Origin: Caulobacter sp.
Lineage (GTDB): Bacteria; Pseudomonadota; Alphaproteobacteria; Caulobacterales; Caulobacteraceae
Assembly (NCBI GenBank): GCA_030645575.1
Contig: JAUSMJ010000077.1
Span: forward strand, 1-64,000
Direction: 5' to 3'
DNA: 64,000 nucleotides
The translations under genes and the position numbers were made by a program. This document shows, in pieces, positions 1 to 8,950 of this stretch. Position 1 is the first letter of the stretch. Each line of letters begins with the position of its first letter. The notes under the pieces are model-generated. The model saw only the letters and a program-made list of their open reading frames with translations. It searched no databases and had not been told where the DNA came from.

Positions 1-137
1 CAACCGCGGCAACCACCCGTTCCCGCAAATCCATGCCGTAGGGTCGAACCATGCAGGCTGGCCTCCGCCCAGCCCACATCTTGAATCACGATCCGCCAAA
101 CAACGGAATCCTCGATTCAATCAAAACCTAACGCGCT

Positions 138-275
138 CTAGGGGTTAGGGGCTAGGGACTAGGGGCTAGGGATTAGTCGAGCGGTGTGGCGGCGATCATG
201 CCGGCCTACTAACCCCTAACCCCTAGCCCCTAGTCCCTGGCCCCTGGCCCCTCTTGCTACTCCCTACTCCCTACA
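138..275. repeat. Short TAGGGG-type repeats arranged as an imperfect inverted repeat
   Basis: Copies of a 7-8 base unit (variants of CTAGGGG, TTAGGGG, CTAGGGA) run from about 138 to 177. Their complements (CTAACCC, CTAGCCC, CTAGTCC, CTGGCCC) run from about 207 to 255, followed by CTACTCC and CTCCCTA units to about 275. The two arms can pair across a spacer of about 30 bases. No gene is visible from base 1 to 283. A related motif, GAGCGGTGTGGC, occurs here near 178 and again near 22768. Confidence 0.6.
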
Positions 276-283
276 GCCTGCCC

Positions 284-760
284 TCACATCCCCGCCCTGC
301 GGAACGCCCCCTCCAGCCGAACCTTGATCTCGCGGCCGGGCAGGACCGTCGGGCCTTCCATGGCGGCGGCGTAGGCCAGGTCGCCGTATTTGGCGCCGGC
401 CGAGGGGGTGATCGGCCCGGAGGCCCAGCCGACCCGGCTGGCGCCGTCCGGGGCGCTGTCGCAGCTGAGGGTGCGCGTTTCGCCGGCCGCGGCCAGCCTG
501 GCCAGTCCGTCGGGGCTGAGCATCGCCGCGCCCTGGCAGGACGGCATGGCGCTGGAGCAGGTCGAATGGTCGCCATAGCGCCAGACGACCTTGCCCGAGC
601 CCTTTTCGACGATCAACACACAGGTGTTGGGGTCGCCCACGGCGCGGCTGACCTGTTGGGCCAGCAGCTCGGCGTCGATCCCCCTGGGGCCGGTCGGCTC
701 GCAGGCGGCCAGGGCCAGGGAGGCGGCGGAAACGGCGAGAAGCGTAAGGGGCGTGCGCAT
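284..760 (-). CDS. Small predicted lipoprotein of unknown function
   Basis: 158-residue protein. The start at 760 is chosen because a strong AGGAGG site lies just upstream and the product then begins with a signal peptide (MRTPLTLLAV...) ending in the lipobox LALAAC, so the mature protein would be lipid-anchored from Cys19. The rest is soluble with three further cysteines and no domain I recognise. It lies downstream of panD on the same strand. A cell-envelope role is all that can be inferred. Confidence 0.72.
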   Translation of the reverse strand: MRTPLTLLAVSAASLALAACEPTGPRGIDAELLAQQVSRAVGDPNTCVLIVEKGSGKVVWRYGDHSTCSSAMPSCQGAAMLSPDGLARLAAAGETRTLSCDSAPDGASRVGWASGPITPSAGAKYGDLAYAAAMEGPTVLPGREIKVRLEGAFRRAGM

Positions 761-818
761 GGAGTCCTCCTGTCGGAGGAACCCTGCGCCATCCCGCGCC
801 CGCACTCAATCCGCTGGA

Positions 819-1175
819 TCAGGCCGCGTGCTTGACGTGGTTGGCGTCGTCAAGCAGCACGACGGTGGGATTGTAGTTGCGGGCCTCTTCGGCCGGCATC
901 TGGCAGTAGGTCACGACGATGACCTTGTCGCCCTTCTGCACCAGACGGGCGGCGGCGCCGTTGACGCCGATCACCTTCGACCCGCGCGGGGCCTCAATGG
1001 CGTAGGTGGTGAAGCGCGCGCCGTTGGTGATGTTCAGCACATCGACCTGTTCGTGCGGCAGGATCCCGGATTGATCGAGCAGATCGCGGTCGATGGCGAT
1101 CGAGCCCTCGTAGTCCAGATCGGCCTGGGTCACCGTTGCGCGGTGCAGCTTGGCCTTCATCATGGTCAGCAGCAT
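819..1175 (-). CDS. panD: Aspartate 1-decarboxylase precursor
   Basis: 118 residues, the usual family length. PanD decarboxylates L-aspartate to beta-alanine for pantothenate and coenzyme A synthesis, in the cytoplasm. The self-cleavage site YEGS is visible with Gly24-Ser25, where the proenzyme splits and Ser25 becomes the pyruvoyl group. The [12 protein letters not shown] segment and the [12 protein letters not shown] and NGAAARL motifs are typical. The start at 1175 puts the cleavage site at the canonical residue; a later Met at 1163 would shorten the protein. Confidence 0.96.
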   Translation of the reverse strand: MLLTMMKAKLHRATVTQADLDYEGSIAIDRDLLDQSGILPHEQVDVLNITNGARFTTYAIEAPRGSKVIGVNGAAARLVQKGDKVIVVTYCQMPAEEARNYNPTVVLLDDANHVKHAA

Positions 1176-1455
1176 GGCGTCGTCCCTCTACTCGGGAAAT
1201 TCGCGGCGCCGCACAAACATCGCGGCCCGTTGGGAGGCCCGGAATATAGCGACTAAGGCCTTGCTGTTCAATTGCGCCGCATCATGAACATCGTTCACTT
1301 ATGACCGGTCCGCGGCCGATCGCGAGGCGGGCGCGCGAAAAGTCGAGCAACTACAGCGCCCCGGCCCATTGTGGGGGTCGGGCGGCGCGGCGCTTTGACA
1401 CCGGCGGACGGGCGGCGCAGCCTGCCGCCCCTCCCCCGCCCTTCCCGGAGTCGCC

Positions 1456-1926
1456 ATGCGTTTGCTGACCCTCGCCGTCCTGCTGCTGCTCGCCCCCGTT
1501 ACGGCCAGGGCCCAGTCCCTGGACGACGCGCCGCCGGTCTATGTGGCCAGCGTCTATGACCGGCTGGCGAAGGGCGAAGCGTTCGAGGCGCCCGACGCCC
1601 TCTATACTCCGCGCCTGCTGGCCCTGTGGAAGGACATGGAACAGGACGCCGGCGGCGAGGTCGGGCGGCTGGACGCCAACTACTGGACCAATTCCCAGGA
1701 CTGGACGATCTCGGACGTCACGATCGCCAGCGCCTATGTCGATGGCCACGACGACGACCGGATGATCGTCGTCGCGCGGTTCCGCGACATGGACCGTAAC
1801 GAGGCCATCCAGTTCTATTTCGAGAAGCTCGGCGGCCAGTGGAAGCTCGACGACGTGGCATCCCTCGGCGAGGCGCCCTGGACCCTGTCGCTGGCGCTGA
1901 AGTACGGCTTGGCTGGCGGGATCTAA
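1456..1926 (+). CDS. Secreted small protein, DUF3828-like
   Basis: 156 residues with a clear Sec signal peptide (MRLLTLAVLLLLAPVTARAQ, cleavage after ARA). The mature part, with aromatic pairs and a C-terminal FYFEKLGGQWKLDDV segment, resembles the DUF3828/NTF2-like periplasmic proteins common in Caulobacter; this is from pattern memory only. It converges on the VOC gene and the two stop codons overlap by 4 bases. No function can be given. Confidence 0.75.
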   Translation: MRLLTLAVLLLLAPVTARAQSLDDAPPVYVASVYDRLAKGEAFEAPDALYTPRLLALWKDMEQDAGGEVGRLDANYWTNSQDWTISDVTIASAYVDGHDDDRMIVVARFRDMDRNEAIQFYFEKLGGQWKLDDVASLGEAPWTLSLALKYGLAGGI

Positions 1927-2309
1927 CCGAGTCTCCAGGGCGGGAACCGACGGATGGATCCGGCCCGATAGAGACAGACCGCGTTGCCGGCCGGATCGCG
2001 CAGCCGCGCCTCGCGCCACTGCCAGGTCTGGTCGGCCGGATCGCTGTCGAAGACCAGACCCGCGGCCTTGAGCCGGGCCACGGTGGCGTCGAGGTCGTCG
2101 TCCTCGAAATAGACCACCGTTTCGGACACGCCCCGCGCGCCCGGATCGAGATGCAGCGAGAAGGTCGGCGGCTCGCCGCCGTCGGCGTCCGGGCATTCGA
2201 ACCGGGCGTAGTGATCGCTGCGCACGATCAGCCGCAATCCGAGGGTTTCATAGAAGGCGATCGAGGCGGCGAGATCGCGGGCGGAGGCGGTGACCTGGTT
2301 CAGACGCAT
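1923..2309 (-). CDS. VOC-family (glyoxalase/bleomycin-resistance fold) protein
   Basis: 128 residues beginning MRLNQVTASARDLAAS. The first beta strand, the segment SIAFYETLGLRLIVR, the metal-side residues in FSLHLDPG, and the C-terminal RLRDPAGNAVCLY are the hallmarks of the vicinal oxygen chelate fold. Substrate unknown; such stand-alone members include lyases, dioxygenases and binding proteins. The start at 2309 gives a normal N-terminus for the fold. The regulator at 2342-2644 lies about 30 bases upstream on the same strand, so the two may be co-transcribed. Confidence 0.85.
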   Translation of the reverse strand: MRLNQVTASARDLAASIAFYETLGLRLIVRSDHYARFECPDADGGEPPTFSLHLDPGARGVSETVVYFEDDDLDATVARLKAAGLVFDSDPADQTWQWREARLRDPAGNAVCLYRAGSIRRFPPWRLG

Positions 2310-2341
2310 GCGGAGCAGGTAGGGAAGCCGGGCCCGTCGCG

Positions 2342-2644
2342 CTAGCCCCGCCCCTCGACCAGCTTGCCGATCGCATCGAGATAGGCCGTGAACGCCGTCC
2401 GGCCGGCGTCGGTCAGGGTCAGGGTGGTCAGCGGCTTGCGGTCGACAAAGCTCTTGCCGACGGCCACGTAGCCGACGTCCTCCAGCTTGCGCAGATGGGC
2501 CGACAGGTTGCCGTCGGTCGCCTGCAGCCGGGCCTTGAGCGTATTGAAGTCGGCCGAGCCGGCGCCCGACAGGAAGGCCATGATCCCCAGGCGGATGCGG
2601 CCGTGGATCACCTCGTCGATCCGGTCGATGTCGAAGCCGTCCAT
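2342..2644 (-). CDS. Winged-helix transcriptional regulator, HTH_27/MarR-like
   Basis: 100 residues forming one winged-helix domain. Recognition helix region TLKARLQATDGNLSAHLRKLED is followed by a wing with GKSFVDRKPLTTLTLT. This is the short type found downstream of small membrane proteins such as the gene at 2657-3283, which ends only 12 bases before this start. The pair is probably an operon in which the regulator controls itself and the membrane protein. The ligand is unknown. Confidence 0.85.
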   Translation of the reverse strand: MDGFDIDRIDEVIHGRIRLGIMAFLSGAGSADFNTLKARLQATDGNLSAHLRKLEDVGYVAVGKSFVDRKPLTTLTLTDAGRTAFTAYLDAIGKLVEGRG

Positions 2645-2656
2645 GACGCGGGGCTC

Positions 2657-3283
2657 CTACACGATGTCCGTCGGTTCCTGACGCATCAGCACCAGTCCAG
2701 GGACCACCGCCAACAGGATCAGGCAGACGGCGTAGCCGAGCATCAGGTAGGGCGTGCCGCTGAGGACGCCCATCAGCGCCGCGCCGACGAAGGAACCCAG
2801 GGCGACCAGACGGATCCAGCCCTTGCCGCTCAGCACCCCGGCCACGAACCAGGCGGCGCCGTAGAGGGCGAGAATCAGCACCGGAAAGGCGTCCATCACC
2901 GCCCAGTCGCCGGTGGTCAGGCCGGTGGCGGTCATCCCCACCCAGCTGGCGAAAACCGCGAAGCCGACGCCCGACCAGGCCGCGCCAGTGGCCCTGTTGA
3001 CCCCGGCGTTGTACCCGGGCTGGCGCTTGGCGCGCTGGATCATCAGGGTGCAAACCACGGCGAAGACCGCGCCGGCGCCCAGCCAGTTGACCATGTAGAA
3101 CCAGGGCGAAACCCGCAGCACGCCAGACAAGATCAACCAGTGGCCGACCGCCCCGGCGCCAAAGATCACGCCGGCCGCCACCAGATTGCCGCCGAACAGC
3201 ATCGGCACACTGCTGCCCTCCTGAGCCAACGCCCGCATGAAGGCGATGTCGTCCTTCAGGGTCTGGATCTTGTCATCGGTCAT
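2657..3283 (-). CDS. Multi-pass membrane protein of unknown function
   Basis: 208 residues. A cytoplasmic N-terminus (MTDDKIQTLKDDIAFMRALAQEG) is followed by five to six hydrophobic segments rich in Gly, Ala and Val (for example LLAVVPGLVLM near the C-terminus). No catalytic motif is visible. The small winged-helix regulator follows it on the same strand, a frequent pairing in Caulobacterales. Function unknown; a transport or envelope-stress role would be a guess. Confidence 0.8.
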   Translation of the reverse strand: MTDDKIQTLKDDIAFMRALAQEGSSVPMLFGGNLVAAGVIFGAGAVGHWLILSGVLRVSPWFYMVNWLGAGAVFAVVCTLMIQRAKRQPGYNAGVNRATGAAWSGVGFAVFASWVGMTATGLTTGDWAVMDAFPVLILALYGAAWFVAGVLSGKGWIRLVALGSFVGAALMGVLSGTPYLMLGYAVCLILLAVVPGLVLMRQEPTDIV

Positions 3284-3492
3284 CGCAGGCTCTCCCGGCC
3301 TTCAGGGTCTGTGACGGCGTGGATAGCGGGTGACCTTTGTGATGTAAAGCACTTTTTCACGGGCTGGCGGGCGGGCTGGCCAGGCCCCAAAAGTCCGCTG
3401 CGAAATTCGTTGCATCCAGATGCGTCCAATGCCGCATCCAACCTGTCGAGATCATCATCAGCTGCCCTTGGGCTTCCCTCAGGATTTCGACA

Positions 3493-4992
3493 ATGAAGGT
3501 ATCACTTCGGACCACCCAATTCGTATCGTCGCTTCTGGCCCCAACCCTCGCATTGACGATCGCCGTCGCCGGTTCGTCCGCGAGCGCCGATCCTGTGAGC
3601 ACAACTCTCCCGGATACAGTCGCGGGCGCGGTCGCCAAGATGCTGATAGCGCATATCAATACCGATACTCCTGGGGCCATCCAGCAATGGGCGCCTGCGA
3701 TCCTGTCCACGTCAGTCGAAGCCGATGCACGGGCAGCCATTCTGAAGCAGCTTGCCGTATCAGCGCGCGATAGCGGCGGGGTCGATTTTGTCGATGCGCG
3801 AACCCAAGGGCCGCCCGGAATGCTCGTCGTGACGATCAAAGGACGGCGGACCGGGCAACGGGTCGCTCTCGTGCTGCTCCCCGATCCGGAACAGCCCGGA
3901 AAGCTGGCCATGGTCGACATGGTGCCGGTCGATGATCCAACATTATATGCTGCTTGGCCTGAAACTGGCGCGTCGTACGCTGAGATCGCTCGGCTTGCTG
4001 AAGATGCGCTGAACCAGCTTGAGCGCACGACAGATTTTTCCGGATGCCTGAGCATTTCGGACGGTATGGATACGTTTTTCGATGAGTGTCGCGGCTCGGC
4101 GGACCGCACGTTTGGCGTGGAAGCCGATCAGCGGACGAAATTTCACATTGGGTCGATGAACAAGATGTTCACCGCGGTCGCGATCGGCCAGCTTGTAGAG
4201 GCGGGCGAGTTATCTTGGGATACAACGCTCGCCGAGCTTATGCCGGAGTATCCCGATCAGGCGGCGGCGGCGAACATCACCGTATGGCAGCTCCTGCACC
4301 ATACCGCCGGGTTGGGAGACTTTTTCGTTACAGAGTTCTTTCAGAACCGCGAAAACTTCATCAATCCGGGCGACTACCTCGACCTCATTGCCCGCCAGCC
4401 AAGCATTTTCGAGCCGGGCACTGACTGGAGCTACAGCAACGCAGGTTATGTCCTACTGGGGCGGATCGTCGAAAACGTCTCAGGGGAGGATTATTTCGAC
4501 TACATACAGCGTCACATTTTCACGCCCGCAGGCATGACTTCCAGTGGCTTCGATAGTCAGGAAGACATCACACAGAACCTGGCGATCGGCTACTTTAGAG
4601 AGGGGGCCTTTGCGACCTCCTGGAAAGCCAACTGGATGACCCTTCCATTCAAGGGAAGTCCGGCCGGGGGCGGATATTCAACCAATCGCGATCTGCTGAG
4701 ATTTGCAGGTGCGCTGCGCGCCGGAAGATTGGTCGGGACCGCGACCTTGCAGAAGATGTTTGACGATGGCGTGCCGGTGGGGCCTGGCGCATATGCGGCG
4801 GGGTTCGGCGATCGCCAGTCGAACGGCCGCCATATCCGGGGGCATGCGGGCGGTGCGCCAGGGATGAGCGCAAATCTTGCAATGGTTTGGGAAACCGGGG
4901 CGACGGTCGCCGTGACATCCAATCAAGGCGACACGCCGACCGCGATGCTGCTGAGCGAGCGCATTGCTGATCTCCTCGCCCGACAAGACTAG
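3493..4992 (+). CDS. Secreted serine hydrolase, class C beta-lactamase fold
   Basis: 499 residues with a signal peptide ending near Ala30-Ser31. An N-terminal extension of about 180 residues precedes the hydrolase domain. The active-site motif S-x-x-K is SMNK (Ser221, Lys224), the second motif is YSN (314-316), and the third is the HAGG triad region near the C-terminus. Members of this family (beta-lactamase, D-aminopeptidase, esterase) share the fold, so activity on beta-lactams cannot be concluded. Base composition and codons are noticeably AT-richer than neighbours, as in the next three genes, suggesting acquisition. Confidence 0.9.
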   Translation: MKVSLRTTQFVSSLLAPTLALTIAVAGSSASADPVSTTLPDTVAGAVAKMLIAHINTDTPGAIQQWAPAILSTSVEADARAAILKQLAVSARDSGGVDFVDARTQGPPGMLVVTIKGRRTGQRVALVLLPDPEQPGKLAMVDMVPVDDPTLYAAWPETGASYAEIARLAEDALNQLERTTDFSGCLSISDGMDTFFDECRGSADRTFGVEADQRTKFHIGSMNKMFTAVAIGQLVEAGELSWDTTLAELMPEYPDQAAAANITVWQLLHHTAGLGDFFVTEFFQNRENFINPGDYLDLIARQPSIFEPGTDWSYSNAGYVLLGRIVENVSGEDYFDYIQRHIFTPAGMTSSGFDSQEDITQNLAIGYFREGAFATSWKANWMTLPFKGSPAGGGYSTNRDLLRFAGALRAGRLVGTATLQKMFDDGVPVGPGAYAAGFGDRQSNGRHIRGHAGGAPGMSANLAMVWETGATVAVTSNQGDTPTAMLLSERIADLLARQD

Positions 4993-5053
4993 TAGTCATG
5001 ACGCCCGACAGTAAATATGTGAGTCTCGTAGACATTCTACAGGGGTTACCTTG

Positions 5054-5428
5054 ATGGAATTTTCAATGATATTTATTCCCGCTCTGGTGATGATGACGCC
5101 TGTTGCGATCTTACTGATCTTCTTGCGCCACCGCGCTGAGCTGGCGAGAGAGCGCTATCGCGCACTGCTTCAGCTTGCGGAAAAGGGGGTTGAATTACCG
5201 CATGAGTTGCTAGTGGACCCACACGCCACTGACTCCGAGCGGCGGCGGGCACTGGTGCTCATAAGCGGCGGTCTCGGATTGATGGCAATGTTTATTGCAC
5301 TACCGTTTGAGCTCCACAGCGGACAGCGCATCGCGAGCCTCTGGGGACTCGGTTTGTTGCCGCTAATGACAGGCCTTGGCTACTTCGCGAGCTGGTGGCT
5401 CAACCGGCGCGATGACATGCGTGGTTGA
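5054..5428 (+). CDS. Small membrane protein, DUF6249-like, first gene of sigma-factor operon
   Basis: 124 residues. An N-terminal transmembrane helix (FIPALVMMTPVAILLIFL) is followed by a charged amphipathic stretch (RHRAELARERYRALLQLAEKG) and two more C-terminal helices. The layout matches DUF6249 proteins that sit next to ECF sigma factors. ATG 5054 is preferred over the adjacent TTG because an AGGGG element lies about 9 bases upstream. Its end overlaps the sigma factor gene by 17 bases, implying translational coupling. It may take part in controlling the sigma factor at the membrane (inference). Confidence 0.82.
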   Translation: MEFSMIFIPALVMMTPVAILLIFLRHRAELARERYRALLQLAEKGVELPHELLVDPHATDSERRRALVLISGGLGLMAMFIALPFELHSGQRIASLWGLGLLPLMTGLGYFASWWLNRRDDMRG

Positions 5429-5990
5429 CCCGATTGACCCGTTGCAAGTCGATCATGCGTTGGTGGCCCGCGTTCTACTGACGGATGATAGGCGCGCGTT
5501 CGAACAGCTCATGCGGCGCCATCAAGGCATGGTGCGCGCGCAGCTGCGCCGCCTTCTCTATGGCAACGATGCCAAGGCCGATGATCTCGCTCAGGAGACC
5601 TTCCTGCTGGCATGGCGCAAACTGCATCAGTTTCGCGGCGAAGCACGTTTTTCCACCTGGCTTCACCGCATCGCCTATTCCTGCTTTCTTCAGGCCCACC
5701 GAAAACGTTCTTCAGCTGACTTTGATGGCGACGCACTCGATGAGCGAAGATCGCCATATGATGCAGTCGAGCTGCGGCTTGATGTCGAGCGCGCGATCCG
5801 CCACTTGTCCGCGACCGAGCGGATCGTGCTGTTGCACGTTGTGCAGCTCGGATTGAGCCACGATGAGGTAGCCTATGTGCTGGCAATGCCGCTCGGCACC
5901 GTGAAATCCCATACGAGGCGCGCGAAAGCCAAGCTGCGCGCGCTGCTTGCGGACCGCCAAGCGACATCTCAGGAGGGACTTGGGGCATGA
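5412..5990 (+). CDS. RNA polymerase sigma factor, ECF/sigma-70 family
   Basis: 192 residues. Region 2 is seen at about 25-95 (AFEQLMRRHQGMVR; DDLAQETFLLAWRKLHQF; STWLHRIAYS) and region 4 at about 125-180 (LSATERIVLLHVVQLGLSHDE; LGTVKSHTRRAKAKL). The start at 5412 (MTCVVDPID) lies inside the end of the upstream membrane gene; an earlier in-frame start would only add a shadow of that gene. It is followed with ATGA overlap by another membrane protein. The target regulon is unknown. Confidence 0.93.
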   Translation: MTCVVDPIDPLQVDHALVARVLLTDDRRAFEQLMRRHQGMVRAQLRRLLYGNDAKADDLAQETFLLAWRKLHQFRGEARFSTWLHRIAYSCFLQAHRKRSSADFDGDALDERRSPYDAVELRLDVERAIRHLSATERIVLLHVVQLGLSHDEVAYVLAMPLGTVKSHTRRAKAKLRALLADRQATSQEGLGA

Positions 5991-6340
5991 ACGAGGAGAT
6001 GGAAGACGTTTTTGATATCAGGCTGCCCGAACGTTTCGAAGGGCCGGTGCCGGATGGGGGCTTTTGCGATCGGGTGATGGATCAGCTGCCATCCCGACAG
6101 CGTCACATTAAATGGCCCATGGCTGCTGGAACCGCCGCAGGTTTGGCGACGTGCGGGTTCAGCCTCTGGTTTGCCCCGATCATGCACATCGGTTGGCGGG
6201 ATTGGCTCTCCGGAGAGCTGTCCGCATCTGTCATCGCACTCTTCTTCTCAATGATGAGCATGGCGATTTTGGCATTGGCCTGGGCAGCCGCCGAAGCTGA
6301 TGACCGGCACGGTCCATCAACTCAGCGAATCGTCGGATGA
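5987..6340 (+). CDS. Small membrane protein, possible anti-sigma factor
   Basis: 117 residues. The N-terminal 40 residues are soluble and acidic (EEMEDVFDIRLPERFEGPVPD), then come two or three hydrophobic helices (MAAGTAAGLATCGFSLWF and ASVIALFFSMMSMAILALAW). The gene starts inside the stop codon of the sigma factor (ATGA). A short cytoplasmic arm plus membrane anchor directly after an ECF sigma gene is the usual plan of an anti-sigma factor, but no zinc-binding HxxxCxxC motif is present, so the role is inferred from position only. Confidence 0.75.
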   Translation: MNEEMEDVFDIRLPERFEGPVPDGGFCDRVMDQLPSRQRHIKWPMAAGTAAGLATCGFSLWFAPIMHIGWRDWLSGELSASVIALFFSMMSMAILALAWAAAEADDRHGPSTQRIVG

Positions 6341-6974
6341 AGCCGAAGCATCAATCAATTGTAACGGCAGCCCAAGTTCGGGGACCAACTCCTGTTGGCC
6401 ACACGACCGCCAGCAACGTGATCGCAAAAGGGAAAACCGTCTCAGACCCATAGGGTCTCAGAGTTGTCCACGCGGCCGCGACCAACGCCCCCTTCGGGTC
6501 GGAAGCGGACTCCGAACCCGAAGAATCTCAAACGTCCGCTTCCTGGCCGCTGCCTGACGTCCCTTATTGGCGCCACGAAGACTCTCAAGACCAATAATCC
6601 CGGGACATCGCGAGACATTCGCCCCCCCTCAAAATGTCCTCATCGCCGCCGCCTTACCAGCGGGATCACCCGGAAAACCGCCCGCGCCAGCTCGCCACCC
6701 CCCGAGAACTCCTCGCCCTTCCCGGCGACCAACTCCCTGAAATCTCAAAACTTTCCCGCACCAGTCCCCACCCCCTCGCACGGACGTACAATGGGGCATG
6801 AGCGATGGGGCCGGATACCGCTGCCGCACGGCGGGGAAACTTCAGAACGGGAGGGCGGGACTCCCGGCCCTTCCGGTGGCGGAAACAAGGGGGTCCGCTC
6901 GGGTCTCGGGTGACCCCCTCCGGCCCCGCTTCGCCCGCGGCCACGCGGGACCACCTCCCCCGATGGGGAGGATT
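6341..6974. other. Gene-poor stretch between the sigma operon and the acyl-CoA synthetase gene
   Basis: No convincing gene in 634 bases: the open frames have no ribosome binding site and low-complexity products. A hairpin AGACCC-ATA-GGGTCT at 6444-6458 could end the sigma operon, although no T run follows. An inverted CCTCCCC/GGGGAGG pair near 6954-6972 sits at the 3' end of the acyl-CoA synthetase gene. The left part keeps the lower GC of the sigma operon, so the border of that acquired block probably lies here. Confidence 0.55.
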
Positions 6975-8771
6975 CTACAGCCGGAACCCGCCGTCGTTGA
7001 TCTTGTCGAACGCGGCCTTGCTGATCCTGGTCCAGGCCTTCTTGACCGGATTGCGGAAATACAGCGGGTCGCGGACCCTGGCGGGGTCGTAGCCTTCCTG
7101 GACCAGGTCGACCTTGCGGTATTTGAACGTGCCCGTGGTCTCGATCTGCCGCTGCAGGCGCAGGAACAGGGGCTGGGCGTAGGGCGGCAGCGCCTTGTCC
7201 ACCTGGGCCCAGAAGTCGGGCAGGCTGAAGCTGTCGTCGATGGTCAGGGCGACCATGCCGGCCCGGCCGTCCTGGCCGGGGACCGCGACGCCGTAGACAT
7301 TGGCCTCGACCACGCCCGGCGCCTCGGCCAGGCGGTCGGCGACCTCGCCGGTCGAGACGTTCTCGCCCTTCCAGCGGAAGGTGTCGCCGATGCGGTCGAT
7401 GAAATAGAAATAGCCCTCGGCGTCCTGGCGCATCAGGTCGCCCGTGCGGAACCAGGCGTCGCCCTTTTCGAACACGTCGCGCAGCACCTTCTTCTCGGTG
7501 GCGGCCTTGTCGGCGTAGCCGGTGAAGTTGGTGCGCGGGTCGCTGGTGTCGATCTTGCCGATGCATTCGCCGATCTGGTCGGGACCGCACTCGATGCAGC
7601 GGCCGTCGGGGCCGCGGATCGGCTGTTCGGTCTCGATGTCGAACCGCACCAGCCGGGCGTTGACCCGCTTCTTCAGCCACTTCGGCAGCCGGCCGATCGC
7701 CCCGACGTGGCCGTCGAAGTTGAACATCGACACATTGCCTTCGGTGGCGCCGTAGAATTCCAGCACCTGGGGGATGGCGAACCGCGCGACCATCTGTTCC
7801 CAGACATCGCCCCGCAAGCCGTTGCCGAAGGCCAGGCGCAGCTTGTGGCCGCGCTCCAGCGGGTCTTCCGGCGCGTTGACCAGATAGCGGCAGAGCTCGC
7901 CGATGTAGACGAACATCGTGCAGCCTTCGTCATGCACGTCGCGCCAGAACTGGCTGGTCGAGAACTTCTTGCGCAGCACGATCGAGCCGCCGGTCAGCAG
8001 GGCCGCGCCCATGCCGCACAGGCCGCCGGTGGCGTGGTACAGCGGCAGCACCTGATAGATGCGGTCGGTCTCGACCGCCCCCGTCGCGCCGGCGAACCCG
8101 CGCATATAGAGCTGGGCGCGCATGTGGTTGATGCGGGCGGCCTTGGGCAGGCCCGTGGTGCCGCTGGTGTAGATCCACAGCGCCGTGTCCTTGCCCCGCA
8201 GATCGCCGCGGGCGGTCAGGCGGTCGGGCCGCAGGCCGCTGCAGCTCTTCAGCGCCGTGACCAGGTCGCGCCGGTCGCCCGCCATCGGGCCGAGGGTCCA
8301 TTGCGCCACATGCTTCGTCAGCTGGCCGCGCACGGCCTCGAACGCGCCGCAGGTCTCCGCGTCGACCAGGCAGTGCAGCGCGCCGGAGATGTTCAGGCAG
8401 TGGGCCAGCGGCGCGCCGGTCAGGTTGTTGTTGATCAGGGCCGTGGCCACCCCGACCTTGGTCAGGCCGTACCAGATCGGCAGGTATTCGGCGCGGTTGG
8501 GCATGAACAGGGCCACGGTCTGGCCGCGGGTGATGCCCTGTTCCTTGGCCCAGTGGGCGTAGCGGTTGGCCAGGGCGTCCATCTCGCCATAGGTGAGGGT
8601 CTGGCCCTCGAAGGTGATCGCCGGACGGTCCCGGTGCCGGTCGACCGCGGCCTCCAGGTCGTCGCAGATCAGCTCCCGGCTCTCGGGCGCGATGGGCTTG
8701 ACCCATTTGAGCGTGCGACCGAGGCCCTTGATGAACCTCACCTCGCGCGCGATCCGCGCCTTCAGCTTCAT
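6975..8771 (-). CDS. Long-chain acyl-CoA synthetase, fatty-acid transport protein (FATP) type
   Basis: 598 residues of the AMP-forming ligase superfamily. It activates fatty acids as acyl-adenylate and then acyl-CoA at the inner membrane. The phosphate-binding loop IYTSGTTGLPKA, the adenine motif FYGATEGN, and the later motif GDLMRQDAEGYFYFIDRIGD followed by FRWKGENVSTGEV are all present. The order and the NNNLTGAPLAHCL segment fit the bacterial FATP-like branch rather than classical FadD. Isolated gene; substrate chain length cannot be read from sequence. Confidence 0.93.
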   Translation of the reverse strand: MKLKARIAREVRFIKGLGRTLKWVKPIAPESRELICDDLEAAVDRHRDRPAITFEGQTLTYGEMDALANRYAHWAKEQGITRGQTVALFMPNRAEYLPIWYGLTKVGVATALINNNLTGAPLAHCLNISGALHCLVDAETCGAFEAVRGQLTKHVAQWTLGPMAGDRRDLVTALKSCSGLRPDRLTARGDLRGKDTALWIYTSGTTGLPKAARINHMRAQLYMRGFAGATGAVETDRIYQVLPLYHATGGLCGMGAALLTGGSIVLRKKFSTSQFWRDVHDEGCTMFVYIGELCRYLVNAPEDPLERGHKLRLAFGNGLRGDVWEQMVARFAIPQVLEFYGATEGNVSMFNFDGHVGAIGRLPKWLKKRVNARLVRFDIETEQPIRGPDGRCIECGPDQIGECIGKIDTSDPRTNFTGYADKAATEKKVLRDVFEKGDAWFRTGDLMRQDAEGYFYFIDRIGDTFRWKGENVSTGEVADRLAEAPGVVEANVYGVAVPGQDGRAGMVALTIDDSFSLPDFWAQVDKALPPYAQPLFLRLQRQIETTGTFKYRKVDLVQEGYDPARVRDPLYFRNPVKKAWTRISKAAFDKINDGGFRL

Positions 8772-8950
8772 GGATACGCCCTCCGAACGCCCCTGACCTT
8801 TCGCCTGCCGGGCGAATCCGGGTCAAGCCAAGCCTAGGGGCCATGCGTTTCGCGGCGGTGAACGTGGCGTAAAGAGCGCACCTTTGACACCCCCGTGGCG
8901 ACCCCGGAGCTCCAGCCGTAAGCGCGAAACGCTCGACGCCGGACCAACGT

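Noticed and set aside
138-275. Telomere-like or replication-origin repeats
   Set aside because: Units are irregular and few; no DnaA boxes, no plasmid or linear-replicon genes nearby.
3493-4992. Functional class C beta-lactamase (ampC)
   Set aside because: The fold and SxxK/YSN motifs fit, but the N-terminal extension and the third motif do not match AmpC; antibiotic resistance cannot be claimed.
6464-6913. Possible gene in the 6.3-6.9 kb gap
   Set aside because: No ribosome site, proline/arginine/serine-rich product, no similarity to any family I know.
6798-8837. Plus-strand frame of about 680 codons opposite the acyl-CoA synthetase
   Set aside because: It is an antisense shadow of a well-recognised ligase gene; the product is low-complexity and rich in Arg, Val and Gly without a domain.
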